Assembly: GCA_044234625.1 (NCBI GenBank)
Contig: JBIIIP010000006.1
Span: 1 to 48,422 of the forward strand
Length of the DNA: 48,422 nucleotides
DNA from: CACORA01 sp044234625
GTDB taxonomy: Bacteria; Planctomycetota; Planctomycetia; Pirellulales; UBA1268
Direction: 5' to 3'
In this document: positions 32,551 through 40,742 of the stretch, piece after piece
Layout: each line of letters starts with the position of its first letter
How positions within the stretch are numbered: position 1 is the first letter of the stretch
The notes under the pieces: model-generated
Told to the model about the DNA's origin: nothing
Database searches by the model: none
Seen by the model: only the letters and a program-made list of their open reading frames with translations
Program-made: the position numbers and the translations under genes

Positions 32551-33477
32551 ATGTTTTTGGCCGCCATCAGCCAGTTCACCACGCCCCGCTGGGAGCCTGG
32601 CATCGAGATCGCCCGCTGTGCAGCCCACGGCTTCGACGCCCTGGCCATGTGGCGGCCGAAGTTTTCCGACGTCGATCCGGCCGCGACCGGCCGGATGCTG
32701 GCCAAGGCGGGGGTGCGGGCCTCGAGCGTGCAGTGGGCCGGAGGCTTTACCGGCGCCGATGGACGGTCGTTTGCGGAGAGCGTCGGGGATGCCCTCGACG
32801 CGGTGGAGGCCGCCCGCGTGCTCGGTGCGTCGGTCGTGGTCCTCCACAGCGGCTGCCGGGGAGGCCATACCCGGTCGCACGCCCGGCGGCTGCTCGTGCA
32901 CGCGATCGCCGCGGTGGAGCCTGCCGCAGCGCGGGCCGGCGTGACGCTGGCCCTCAAGCCGCTGCACCCGGCAGCGGCCGCCGACTGCAGTTTCCTGACC
33001 TCGCTCGCGGAGGCGCTGGAAGTCGTCGAGGAATGCCGCGCGGCCGCCGTGAGGCCGGCCAGCATCGGGCTGGCGGTTGATTTGTGGCACTTCGCCGACG
33101 ATCCAGCGTTCGAGGCCCTCCTGCCCGCGGTCGCGGCGGCGACGGCGGTCGTGCAGGTCGCCGACCGGACGGGACCGCCCACGCCCGAGCAGGAGCGGTT
33201 GCCGCCCGGCCATGGCTCGCTGCCGCTCCAGTCCGCCGTGTCGCGGCTGGTCAGCCTCGGGTTCTCCGGCTGGTTTGAATTCGACCCCGTCGGAGAAGCG
33301 GTTGAGGTGCGGGGCTACGACGCCGTGCTGGCGGATGTGCGGCAGATCATCGACGACTGGTCGGCCGCCCCAGGCGATGGCGACAGCCAGCCCGTTGCCG
33401 CGAAGCCTCAGCGGGCCCGCACGGGGGCCGGCTTGCGGAGGTCCCACGCCTCCAGCCAGGCCGTCTCCCGCGGCTGA
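32551..33477 (+). CDS. xylose-isomerase-like TIM-barrel sugar phosphate isomerase/epimerase
   Basis: A 308-aa protein with the AP-endonuclease-2/sugar-isomerase fold: FLAAISQFTTPRW, the central VVLHSGCRGG, LALKPLHP, IGLAVDLWHFADD and the late GWFEFDPVG. Metal-site residues of the family usually fall at such positions (Glu, Asp/His, His, Glu), but LALKPLHP has Lys where many members have Glu (LALEPLHP), so the metal site may be altered. ATG 32551. Its last 70 nt overlap the convergent TraB/GumN gene. Confidence 0.82.
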   Translation: MFLAAISQFTTPRWEPGIEIARCAAHGFDALAMWRPKFSDVDPAATGRMLAKAGVRASSVQWAGGFTGADGRSFAESVGDALDAVEAARVLGASVVVLHSGCRGGHTRSHARRLLVHAIAAVEPAAARAGVTLALKPLHPAAAADCSFLTSLAEALEVVEECRAAAVRPASIGLAVDLWHFADDPAFEALLPAVAAATAVVQVADRTGPPTPEQERLPPGHGSLPLQSAVSRLVSLGFSGWFEFDPVGEAVEVRGYDAVLADVRQIIDDWSAAPGDGDSQPVAAKPQRARTGAGLRRSHASSQAVSRG

Positions 33478-34382
33478 AGGCCAAAATCCTTGCGGAGCCG
33501 GCCGTCGAAATCGTCCATGTGGGCGGCGCCGTAAAAGATGGCGATCTTCGTGCGGCCCTTTGCGAGTTGCTCGCGGAGCACGTCGATCGCAGCCTGGTTG
33601 CGGTCGGTGATCAGCGACGAGCCCTCACCGCCGGAAAACGCGGCCGTGAGCACCTCCATGTCGGTGAACTGCTCGGCCATGAGGCGGCGGAGCCGCAGTT
33701 CACGGTCGGAGCCGAAAAGCATGCCGAACAGGTCGCCCACGCCGAGTTCACCGCCGGCGGCCGGCTCCTTGGCGGCCCGGGCCATGCTTTCCTGCATGAG
33801 CTTCACGAGCATGCTCCACCAGGATTCTCCGCGCCGGGCCATGGCCGCGTCGAACTCCTTCGGCGACAGGTCGGCATGCACGAAGTTCGGGGCCCGGTAG
33901 TTGATCCGGTCGAGCTGAAACTCGAGGCCGAGCATTTTCGTGAGCCCGTGCTGGGCGGAGCCGATGGCGCCCGCCGGCTTTCGGCCGGGGCGGGGCACGC
34001 GGTTGTCGTCGGGCGCCACCAGTTCGTAGAGCACGGCGTCGTAGTCGCGAAACAGCCGGTCGAGCGTGTCGTAGTAGGTGAGGCTGCCGATGTGGACGGC
34101 CGCCACGAGATCCACCTGGAGCGGCTCCCTCCGGCCCGCGCGGGCCGCGGCCTCGGCAGGTTCGACGTATTCCACGATCGACGTGTCGAGCGAGAGCGGT
34201 TCGTTCCGTTCGTCGCGCGACAGCCGCAGGAAGGCCACCTCGTCTGCGGCTGCGGGGGCCACGGGCGCCGCGAGAAGCCAGGCAAGGCAGGCGGCGGCCA
34301 GAGGACGGCGAACCGTCGCCGGCCTGAGGAAGGGGGGGGAACGCACGGCGAGCACCTCACGAGGCAGGGAGTGCGGCAGCAT
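33408..34382 (-). CDS. exported TraB/GumN-family protein
   Basis: A 324-aa protein with a signal peptide (RRPLAAACLAWLLAAPVAPAAA). It has the family's conserved blocks LVAAVHIGSLTYYDTL, DAVLYELV and, near the end, IAIFYGAAHMDDF. TraB/GumN (Tiki-like) proteins are putative metal-dependent proteases or pheromone-shutdown proteins with His/Glu-rich GxxH motifs. ATG 34382 is preferred over the longer frame to 34478. It is divergent from the BBP7-like gene. Confidence 0.85.
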   Translation of the reverse strand: MLPHSLPREVLAVRSPPFLRPATVRRPLAAACLAWLLAAPVAPAAADEVAFLRLSRDERNEPLSLDTSIVEYVEPAEAAARAGRREPLQVDLVAAVHIGSLTYYDTLDRLFRDYDAVLYELVAPDDNRVPRPGRKPAGAIGSAQHGLTKMLGLEFQLDRINYRAPNFVHADLSPKEFDAAMARRGESWWSMLVKLMQESMARAAKEPAAGGELGVGDLFGMLFGSDRELRLRRLMAEQFTDMEVLTAAFSGGEGSSLITDRNQAAIDVLREQLAKGRTKIAIFYGAAHMDDFDGRLRKDFGLQPRETAWLEAWDLRKPAPVRAR

Positions 34383-34564
34383 TCCCCGCAGAATACCCGA
34401 GCCAGCCGCAACTGCCACGCTTTCGTGCGGTGCCTGGCAAATACCCCCTGCGCCGCAGAGCTTGCCAACTTTCGTCAACTCGGACGACCGGCACGACCGA
34501 TATCACAGGACGAATCCGCTCTGGCGGCTCACGAACGGCTCCTGATCCACAGGACACACTCGCG

Positions 34565-36160
34565 ATGGCTACAACCACGACATTCCGTCGAATCCTGGCC
34601 GTATCCCTGGCCTGCTTGGCGTGCGTGCTGCATGCCCAGCCGACCAGAGGTGGCGAAAACTGGCTGCCCTTGCTGCCGGATCAGGACTTCTACGACTTCC
34701 AGCTGTTCGCGCCGCCGGACCTGGGCGACTACTCCATCTACAACGAGCCCAGCGAGGGCATCTTCTTCAACTACGACAGGCTTTACTGGGGCATCACCGT
34801 GCCGCGGGTCGTGCCCGTCGGCAACACCGACTTTTTCCCGGTCGAGCCACTCAATCCCGGCGTCGCCCAGCAGCTCAACACAGCGAACGGTGGCTTTGCA
34901 GGCATCGTGATCTACGGCACGGACCAGTTCAATTTGAATCTGGACTCGAGCTGGCTCCGCACAAAGATGTCGTGGGGCAATCGCTACGAGGGTGGCTGGA
35001 TCTACGACGACCGTGGCCTGCTGTTTTCCTATTGGGATTCCGGCCCGCAGAGCCAGTCGTTCAACACAATCAACGAATACGCAATCAATACCCCAGAGCA
35101 GGACTTCACCCAAGACTCAGCGACGTCCGCCGCCACGGTGGGCGGGGTGGCAGTGCCTATCATCACGACCACAGTCGTGAGCACGAGCCCACCCCCTGAT
35201 CACGTGATCTCACAAAATTTCACCCAGGCCAACACCACCCGCATCCAAAGCGGCGGTGCGGCATGGATCATCCGCCGGGAACTGGGCCGCCGCGGCTCGG
35301 GCTCGACCGTCCGGTTCGGGATGGGCCCGCGTTTCATCCAGCTCGAAGATCGGTATTCGATCAACTACCAGAGCTTTCAATACGCGTTCAACACGTCGCC
35401 TGGCGGTGACATCACCAACACGATCACGGGAAACGCGGCGGGCAATATCCAAAACATCACTGGCGGCGGCACGAGCCTCACCGGCCTGAGAGGCGGCTCC
35501 AAGCTCCAGGACGGCGGCTGGGAGACCTACTCGGCCAATAACATCGTGGGCCCCGAATTCAGCCTCCACTTCGAATCGACCCGCGGCCGCTGGACCTTCC
35601 TTTCCGACTTCAAGTTTACGGGCGGCTTCAACTGGCAAAACATGCTCTACCGCGGCTCGAATTTCCCCGCATCGCTCTCGGCCGACTATGTCCGCAGCAC
35701 GTTCGAGACGGCGACCACCTTCTCGGCAACCTCGACCACGGACAATCCGGTCGTGATACAGGGGCAGCCGCTCTACGTGCAGGTCTTCGGCCTCGGCCAG
35801 AAGAATGCCACCAATGCCGCCGAGCACCAGTTCACGTTTACGCCGATCGGCGAATGGCGGCTGGGCACCGAGTTCCGCGTCAGTCAGGCGGTGCTTCTCC
35901 GCGCCGGCTACACCGGCATGTGGATGGGCCAGATCGCCCGGGCATCGTCCAACACCGACTACGTGACGAGGTCCGACACCGTGCAGCAGTCGGTGGCCAA
36001 TCCCAACTTCAATCCCGATCAGCCGGTCAGCCCGAATAATCCCACGACTGTCGTGCAAAACACGCAGGTGCCCTACACCCGGATCGCACCGCCGCCAAAG
36101 ACGATCCAAGACTACGTGTTCACCAACGGCATTGACTTCGGCGTGGAAGTCAAATACTGA
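34565..36160 (+). CDS. BBP7/DUF1551-like outer-membrane beta-barrel protein
   Basis: A 531-aa protein with a signal peptide (RRILAVSLACLACVLHAQ). It is rich in Asn, Thr and aromatic residues, unlike its Ala-rich neighbours, with alternating amphipathic strands (NLNLDSSWLRTKMSWGNRYEGG, given in part; RFGMGPRFIQLEDRYS; TFTPIGEWRLGTEFRVSQ; LLRAGYTGMWMGQIAR) and a terminal FGVEVKY ending in an aromatic residue, as in outer-membrane barrels. This fits the planctomycete BBP7 family (PF07585). Function unknown; probably an abundant envelope protein. Confidence 0.85.
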   Translation: MATTTTFRRILAVSLACLACVLHAQPTRGGENWLPLLPDQDFYDFQLFAPPDLGDYSIYNEPSEGIFFNYDRLYWGITVPRVVPVGNTDFFPVEPLNPGVAQQLNTANGGFAGIVIYGTDQFNLNLDSSWLRTKMSWGNRYEGGWIYDDRGLLFSYWDSGPQSQSFNTINEYAINTPEQDFTQDSATSAATVGGVAVPIITTTVVSTSPPPDHVISQNFTQANTTRIQSGGAAWIIRRELGRRGSGSTVRFGMGPRFIQLEDRYSINYQSFQYAFNTSPGGDITNTITGNAAGNIQNITGGGTSLTGLRGGSKLQDGGWETYSANNIVGPEFSLHFESTRGRWTFLSDFKFTGGFNWQNMLYRGSNFPASLSADYVRSTFETATTFSATSTTDNPVVIQGQPLYVQVFGLGQKNATNAAEHQFTFTPIGEWRLGTEFRVSQAVLLRAGYTGMWMGQIARASSNTDYVTRSDTVQQSVANPNFNPDQPVSPNNPTTVVQNTQVPYTRIAPPPKTIQDYVFTNGIDFGVEVKY

Positions 36161-36184
36161 TCTACGAACAGCGGAAGCGGTGAA

Positions 36185-36682
36185 TCAACCGCCGAAGCCG
36201 GCACCGATCCACTCGGCCGTCGCACCTTTGACCTGCCCGAGCTTCTCGAGCCGCTTGGTGAGCGGTTGCCAGAGGGGAGCGTCGCCTGGCACCTCATCGA
36301 CGGTTCCGGGCAACGCTACCGGCAGGCCCGCCTCGTCGACCTGCACGAAGCCGAGCAGCCCGTCCATCCAGGGAAGCGTGTGGCCATCGAGCGGCATCCC
36401 CACCACGCCCACCGCCAGATACGCCTGCCGCACCTGCACCACGGCCCCACGGATCTCGACGAGCGACCCGATGGGCACGCTGCGCCGGCATTCCAGGCTG
36501 ATGACCCGCCGGAGCATGAGGTTGGCCGCGGGCCCCACCGCCCGACTGGCCGCGGCATACGCGGCCTCCAGGGCATACCGCAGCAGGCTGCCGGCGTAGA
36601 GCGTGCCGTGGTGGTTGGCGTCGGCGGGCAAAACGAGCCTGTGGCTCGTGATCTCGCAGGGCAGGAAAGCGTCATGAAGCAT
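36185..36682 (-). CDS. hotdog-fold thioesterase
   Basis: A 165-aa protein from ATG 36682 (MLHDAFLPCEITSHRLV). ADANHHGTLYAGSLLRYALEAAY is the long hotdog helix with the HxGTLYAG motif seen in acyl-CoA thioesterases. MLRRVISLECRR and VEIRGAVVQVRQAYLAVGVV are the following strands. Substrate unknown. It is on the same strand as the FAAL-ACP-AOS fusion, separated by the repeat island, so a role in releasing acyl chains for that pathway is possible but unproven. Confidence 0.82.
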   Translation of the reverse strand: MLHDAFLPCEITSHRLVLPADANHHGTLYAGSLLRYALEAAYAAASRAVGPAANLMLRRVISLECRRSVPIGSLVEIRGAVVQVRQAYLAVGVVGMPLDGHTLPWMDGLLGFVQVDEAGLPVALPGTVDEVPGDAPLWQPLTKRLEKLGQVKGATAEWIGAGFGG

Positions 36683-36740
36683 GAGCGGCGTTATATCAAA
36701 AAGGATTGGGCCACGTGGCTCCGCTACCCACAAACCGTGG

Positions 36741-36957
36741 CGACAGACCTCTGGTCTGTCGAACTATTTAGAGCCCCTATCAGAATAAAACTTCGGGCAT
36801 GTTGCGGTGGCGACGGGCGGATGCGGCAGCGCTCCTCCTCGACGATCGGCTCCGCAAGATCGCCTCGTCAGAGCTTCTTGCCTCCACCGCGCCGGCGCTC
36901 GCAACCTGCTGACTTGTCTCATTCTGATAGGGGCTCTTAGTCACAGACCGGAGGTCT
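36741..36957. repeat. inverted pair of REP-like palindromes, split by an insertion
   Basis: Left palindrome CGACAGACC-TCT-GGTCTGTCG (36741-36761) and right palindrome AGACC-GGA-GGTCT (36945-36957), followed by GCCAC. Removing the 166-bp insertion and one TTA leaves the two palindromes 13 nt apart and in inverted order. This is the arrangement of the intact pair at 43938-43982 (11-nt spacer). Confidence 0.75.
36771..36936. mobile_element. 166-bp MITE-like element with 16-bp terminal inverted repeats
   Basis: GAGCCCCTATCAGAAT (36771-36786) is the perfect reverse complement of 36921-36936. The element is flanked by TTA on both sides (36768-36770 and 36937-36939), a likely 3-bp target duplication. 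The 134-bp interior has no complete gene; a minus-strand frame ending ARRHRNMPEVLF stops inside the repeat and may be a transposase remnant. A 3-bp TNA target is known for some IS5-family groups. It was inserted between paired palindromes. Confidence 0.7.
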
Positions 36958-37002
36958 ATGCCACGTTTCCAAAATGCCACGCGAGAGCAGTGTGAGCGGT
37001 GA

Positions 37003-37160
37003 GGCGCGGGGATGACCACGCCCCGTGAGCCGGGCTATGGGAGCAAGCGCAGGCATGGATGCCGAAGCGCCGCGGACATGCAGAGAGCAGATGCCTGGAG
37101 GGCATCTGCGAACGTCCGGCGATGGGGCGTGGTCAGCCCCGTGCCGGGTTGAGCCAGTTG
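37003..37160 (+). repeat. structured dispersed repeat, copy A
   Basis: The basal stem pairs 37003-37011 plus 37014-37024 (GACCACGCCCC) with 37124-37134 (GGGGCGTGGTC) plus 37137-37145. Inside are hairpins GGCA-TGGA-TGCC (37052-37063) and GCAGATGCC-TGGAG-GGCATCTGC (37087-37109), each with GGA in the loop. Core blocks CGGGCTATGGGAGCAAGCG and GCGGACATGCAGAGAGC are identical in copy B; GCGAACGTCCG and CCGGGTTG are shared by all three. It ends 17 nt from the stop of the convergent FAAL fusion. Could be a structured RNA or a DNA-level repeat. Confidence 0.75.
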
Positions 37161-37177
37161 GCCCTGCGACCCCTGAC

Positions 37178-40100
37178 CTATGCCGCCCCCTGGGCGTAGC
37201 CCGGGTCGATCTTCGCGAGTTCTTCCTTCATCGCTGCCACGGTCCGCCGGATCTGATCGGCCGTGTGCCGCGAGGTGATGAAGAACCGCAGCCGCGCGGC
37301 CCGCTCCTCGACGGCCGGATAGAGGATCGGCTGCACGTTGATGCCCCGCGCAAACAGCGCCCGCGAGAGCTTCAGGCTGTTCATCGAATTGCCGAGGATC
37401 ACCGGCACGATCGCCGACCCGCCCGAGGAACCCGTGTCGAGGCCGGCTTCGGCGGCGAGCTCGAGGAACAATTTCGCGTTGGCATGCAGCTGCGCCACCC
37501 GCTGCGGCTGCTTCTCCAGGAGATGCAGGGCGCCGAGGGCCGCGCCCGCCGCGGCCGGCGGGAGGCCGACGCTGTAGACGAAGCCCGGCACCGTGTACTT
37601 GAGCCAGCGGACGAGCGTCTTCGAGCCGGCGATGTAGCCGCCGCAGCTGCCGAGCGCCTTGGAGAGCGTGCCCATCCAGATGTCGACGTCGGCGGCATCG
37701 ACGCCAAAGTGCTCGCCGATGCCGCGACCGCGCGTGCCCATCACGCCGATCGAATGGGCCTCGTCCACCATGAGCAGGGATTTGTGCCGCTTGGCGAGGC
37801 CGATGAATTTCGGCAGGTCGGCGAAATCGCCGTCCATACTGTAGATGCCCTCGATCACCACGAGCACGCGGCGATACTGGCTACGGAGCTGGGCAAGGAG
37901 CTTCTCCGCGGCGGCGTAGTCGTTGTGCGGGAAGGGGCGGCGGCGGGCGCCCGAGAGGATCGCCCCCTGCAGCAGGCTGTTGTGGGCCAGGGCGTCGTGG
38001 AGCACGAGGTCGCCGGGGCCGACGACATGGCCGATCACCGTCTCGTTCGTGGCATGCCCGCCGACGAACGTGACGGCATCTTCCGTGCCGACGATGCGGG
38101 CGATCTCCCGCTCCAGTTCCTGGTGGATCGTCTTCTCGCCCGACACGAGGCGGCTGGCCGACACGCTGGTGCCGTAGCGGTCGAGGGCCGCCTTCGCCGC
38201 CGTGGTGACTTCCGGCTCCCCCGACATGCCGAGGTAGTTGTAGGTCGCCCAGCTCACCATTTCCCGGCCGCCGATCACGGTGCGGTCGTTGGTGAGCCCC
38301 TCGTGGACGCTGAAGTAGGGATTCTCGAGGCCCGCGTCGCGGACCATGGCGAAGTTCTGCTCCAGGGCCCGGACCTCGGGAAACTGCTCGATGCGATAGG
38401 AGTCCGCCGGTATTTCGGCGACGATCCGCGCCGCCTTCACCTCGGGCCGGCCGTCGACGGGCATGTGGTCGATGATCGCCTCGGCCACCTCGCGGCAGGT
38501 CTCGATCTGGGGGAGCACCTGTTCCGGGAAGCGGGCGCCGAACGCCTCTTCGAGGCCGGCGACGATGTCCATCCGCTCGAGCGAATCCAGGCCGAGCTCG
38601 ACGATGTTCGTGTCGAGCGTGAGGTGGCCGGCCCGCTCCTTGGCGATCCGCCGCACATGATCGAAGACGGTCTGCACCACCTCCTGCGGCAGTTCGCGGT
38701 CGGGCCGCAGGCCGCGGGCCGATTCGCCCACCGGGCGGGCCCGGGCCAACCGCGGTGCTTCCGCCGCCGGAGCCGCCGGGGGCTCCAGCCAGCCGACGTG
38801 CTGCTCGACCACGTCGAGCGTGCCGTCGAGAAACTGCCGCTTGCAGGCATGCCTCTGGATCTTGCCGCTGGAGGTCTTGGGCACGCTGTTGGGCCGGACG
38901 AACACGATCGCCTCGGCCGCCACCTCGTGCTCGGTCGCCAACCGCTTGCGGATCGCCTCGACGGCGGCGGCCATCTCGGCCGGCTCGCGCTTCCCGCGCT
39001 CCAGCTCCGCCACCACGCACACCCGCTCGCGGCCGTCGGCATCCACGGCGAAGGCGGCGATCGATCCGGCCCGCACCAGCGACGTGGCTTCCTCGACGGC
39101 GTGCTCGATGTCCTGCGGGTAGTGGTTGCGACCGCGGATGATGATCAGGTCCTTGAGCCGCCCGGTGACGAACAGCTCGCCATCGTCGAAAAACCCGAGG
39201 TCACCGGTCCGCATGTAGGGGCCGGCATTCGGCCGCCAGCGAGTGACGCTCCCCGTGCCCGCCTGGGCATCGGCCTGGGCGAGCATGCCGCTGAACGTGG
39301 CGGCGGTCTCCTCGGGCCGGTTCCAGTAGCCCTGGGCGACGCTCGGCCCGCTCACCCAGATCTCACCCACGCGGCCGGGGGGCAGCGACTCGCAGGTCTG
39401 GGGATCGACGATGTGCACGTCCTGCCCGTCGAGCTCGCGGCCGCTGCCCACGAGCCGCCGCGCGCCCGCCGCCCGGGCCGGCTTGGCGACGACCGTGCCG
39501 GTCTCGATCGACACGGCGTCGAACGAGCGGATCACCGGCGGCTCGAACTTCATGCCGCCGGTCACCATGAGCGTGCTTTCGGCGAGTCCATAGCAGGGAT
39601 AGAAGGCCTCGCGGCGGAAGCCGGCGCAGGCAAAGGCCTCGCAGAAGGCGTCGATCGTCTCGGCCCGCACGGGCTCCGCGCCGTTAAAGGCCAGCGACCA
39701 GCTGGAGAGGTCGAGCGCGGCCCGCTGTTCGGGCGTGGTCTTCCGCACGCACAGCTCGTAGGCGAAGTTCGGCCCGCCGCTGATCGTGGCCCGGTACTTG
39801 GAAATCGCCTGCAGCCACCGCAGGGGCTTCTGCAGGAAGGCGACGGGCGACATGAGCACGTTGAACTTGCCGCCGTACAGCGGCACGAGGATGCCGCCGA
39901 TCAGCCCCATGTCGTGGAAGCTCGGCAGCCAGAACACGCCCGACTGGCTCCGCGTGATCTCGAAGGCCTGCATGATCCGCAGCGAGTTGTGGAGCAGGTT
40001 CTCGTGGGAAAGCATCACCCCCTTGGGCGTGCCCGTGGAGCCGCTGGTGTATTGCAGGAAGGCGAGGGTGTCGCCGTCGATGTCGGGCCGCTTCCAGCGG

Positions 40101-40576
40101 TCGGCCCAGGTGGGCTCCAGTTCGCTGTCGACCTTCCACACGAGATGCTCGAGGCTCGGCGCCGCGGCCCGCAGGGATTCGAACCGGTCCAGCACGTCAC
40201 GCGTGGTCAGGGCCACCGAGGCGGCGGCGTCGGCCGCGATGGCCTCGATGCGCTCCACGGAACGGTTTTTCCGCGGCGGATAGGCCGGCACGGCGATCGC
40301 CCCGCCATACAGGCAGCCCAGGAACGCGGCGATGAAATCGAGCCCCGAGGGATAGAGCAGGAGCACCCGTTTCCCCACCATGCCCTCGTGCTGCAGCCAC
40401 GCGCCGAGGGCCCGCGCCTTCCGGTCGAGCTCGGCGTAGGTGATCGTGAGCTCTTCCGTCTCGCCGTCGACGAGGAACATGAAGGCCCGGTCGTGTGGCC
40501 GGTAGGCCGCCCGCTGCCGCAGAAGGTCGACGATCGTGGGGGCGATCGAGGCTTCGGAAGAGGGAGGAGGATTCAC
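37178..40576 (-). CDS. FAAL-ACP-alpha-oxoamine synthase fusion
   Basis: A 1132-aa three-part enzyme. Residues 1 to about 600 are a fatty-acyl-AMP ligase: AVPAYPPRKN, P-loop YTSGSTGTPKG from residue 176, FHDMGLIGGI, YGLAEST and RTGDLG. Residues about 630-705 are an acyl carrier domain with the phosphopantetheine Ser665 in GLDSLERMD. Residues about 740-1120 are a PLP enzyme of the AONS/serine palmitoyltransferase type with DEAHSIGVMG and PLP-Lys973 in GTLSKALGS. Predicted: activate a fatty acid, load it on the built-in ACP, and condense it with an amino acid with loss of CO2 to give a 2-amino-3-ketone lipid. GTG 40576 is used; GTG 40585 is an alternative. The amino acid is not predictable. Confidence 0.93.
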   Translation of the reverse strand: MNPPPSSEASIAPTIVDLLRQRAAYRPHDRAFMFLVDGETEELTITYAELDRKARALGAWLQHEGMVGKRVLLLYPSGLDFIAAFLGCLYGGAIAVPAYPPRKNRSVERIEAIAADAAASVALTTRDVLDRFESLRAAAPSLEHLVWKVDSELEPTWADRWKRPDIDGDTLAFLQYTSGSTGTPKGVMLSHENLLHNSLRIMQAFEITRSQSGVFWLPSFHDMGLIGGILVPLYGGKFNVLMSPVAFLQKPLRWLQAISKYRATISGGPNFAYELCVRKTTPEQRAALDLSSWSLAFNGAEPVRAETIDAFCEAFACAGFRREAFYPCYGLAESTLMVTGGMKFEPPVIRSFDAVSIETGTVVAKPARAAGARRLVGSGRELDGQDVHIVDPQTCESLPPGRVGEIWVSGPSVAQGYWNRPEETAATFSGMLAQADAQAGTGSVTRWRPNAGPYMRTGDLGFFDDGELFVTGRLKDLIIIRGRNHYPQDIEHAVEEATSLVRAGSIAAFAVDADGRERVCVVAELERGKREPAEMAAAVEAIRKRLATEHEVAAEAIVFVRPNSVPKTSSGKIQRHACKRQFLDGTLDVVEQHVGWLEPPAAPAAEAPRLARARPVGESARGLRPDRELPQEVVQTVFDHVRRIAKERAGHLTLDTNIVELGLDSLERMDIVAGLEEAFGARFPEQVLPQIETCREVAEAIIDHMPVDGRPEVKAARIVAEIPADSYRIEQFPEVRALEQNFAMVRDAGLENPYFSVHEGLTNDRTVIGGREMVSWATYNYLGMSGEPEVTTAAKAALDRYGTSVSASRLVSGEKTIHQELEREIARIVGTEDAVTFVGGHATNETVIGHVVGPGDLVLHDALAHNSLLQGAILSGARRRPFPHNDYAAAEKLLAQLRSQYRRVLVVIEGIYSMDGDFADLPKFIGLAKRHKSLLMVDEAHSIGVMGTRGRGIGEHFGVDAADVDIWMGTLSKALGSCGGYIAGSKTLVRWLKYTVPGFVYSVGLPPAAAGAALGALHLLEKQPQRVAQLHANAKLFLELAAEAGLDTGSSGGSAIVPVILGNSMNSLKLSRALFARGINVQPILYPAVEERAARLRFFITSRHTADQIRRTVAAMKEELAKIDPGYAQGAA

Positions 40577-40742
40577 GGAAGACACCCCACGCAAACGGCT
40601 TTCCAGCAATTCGGCACGCTCCTCGCCTGCGGGCCACAGTCTACCCCTGGGCGCCAGACAACCGGAAGGTTCGGCCTTTTTGCCGGTTCGGGGAGCGTTC
40701 CGGCCCGGGGATGCGGGTTCCGGTCGTAGCGATGGCGGAGGT

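Noticed and set aside
36780..37019. 79-codon minus-strand frame across the MITE-like element
   Set aside because: It spans outside flanks and element alike, has no RBS or homology, and ends in the terminal repeat; at most a transposase remnant.
37025..40729. Plus-strand open frame of 1234 codons opposite the FAAL-ACP-AOS gene
   Set aside because: No domains and shadow-type composition; every motif of the minus-strand enzyme is intact.
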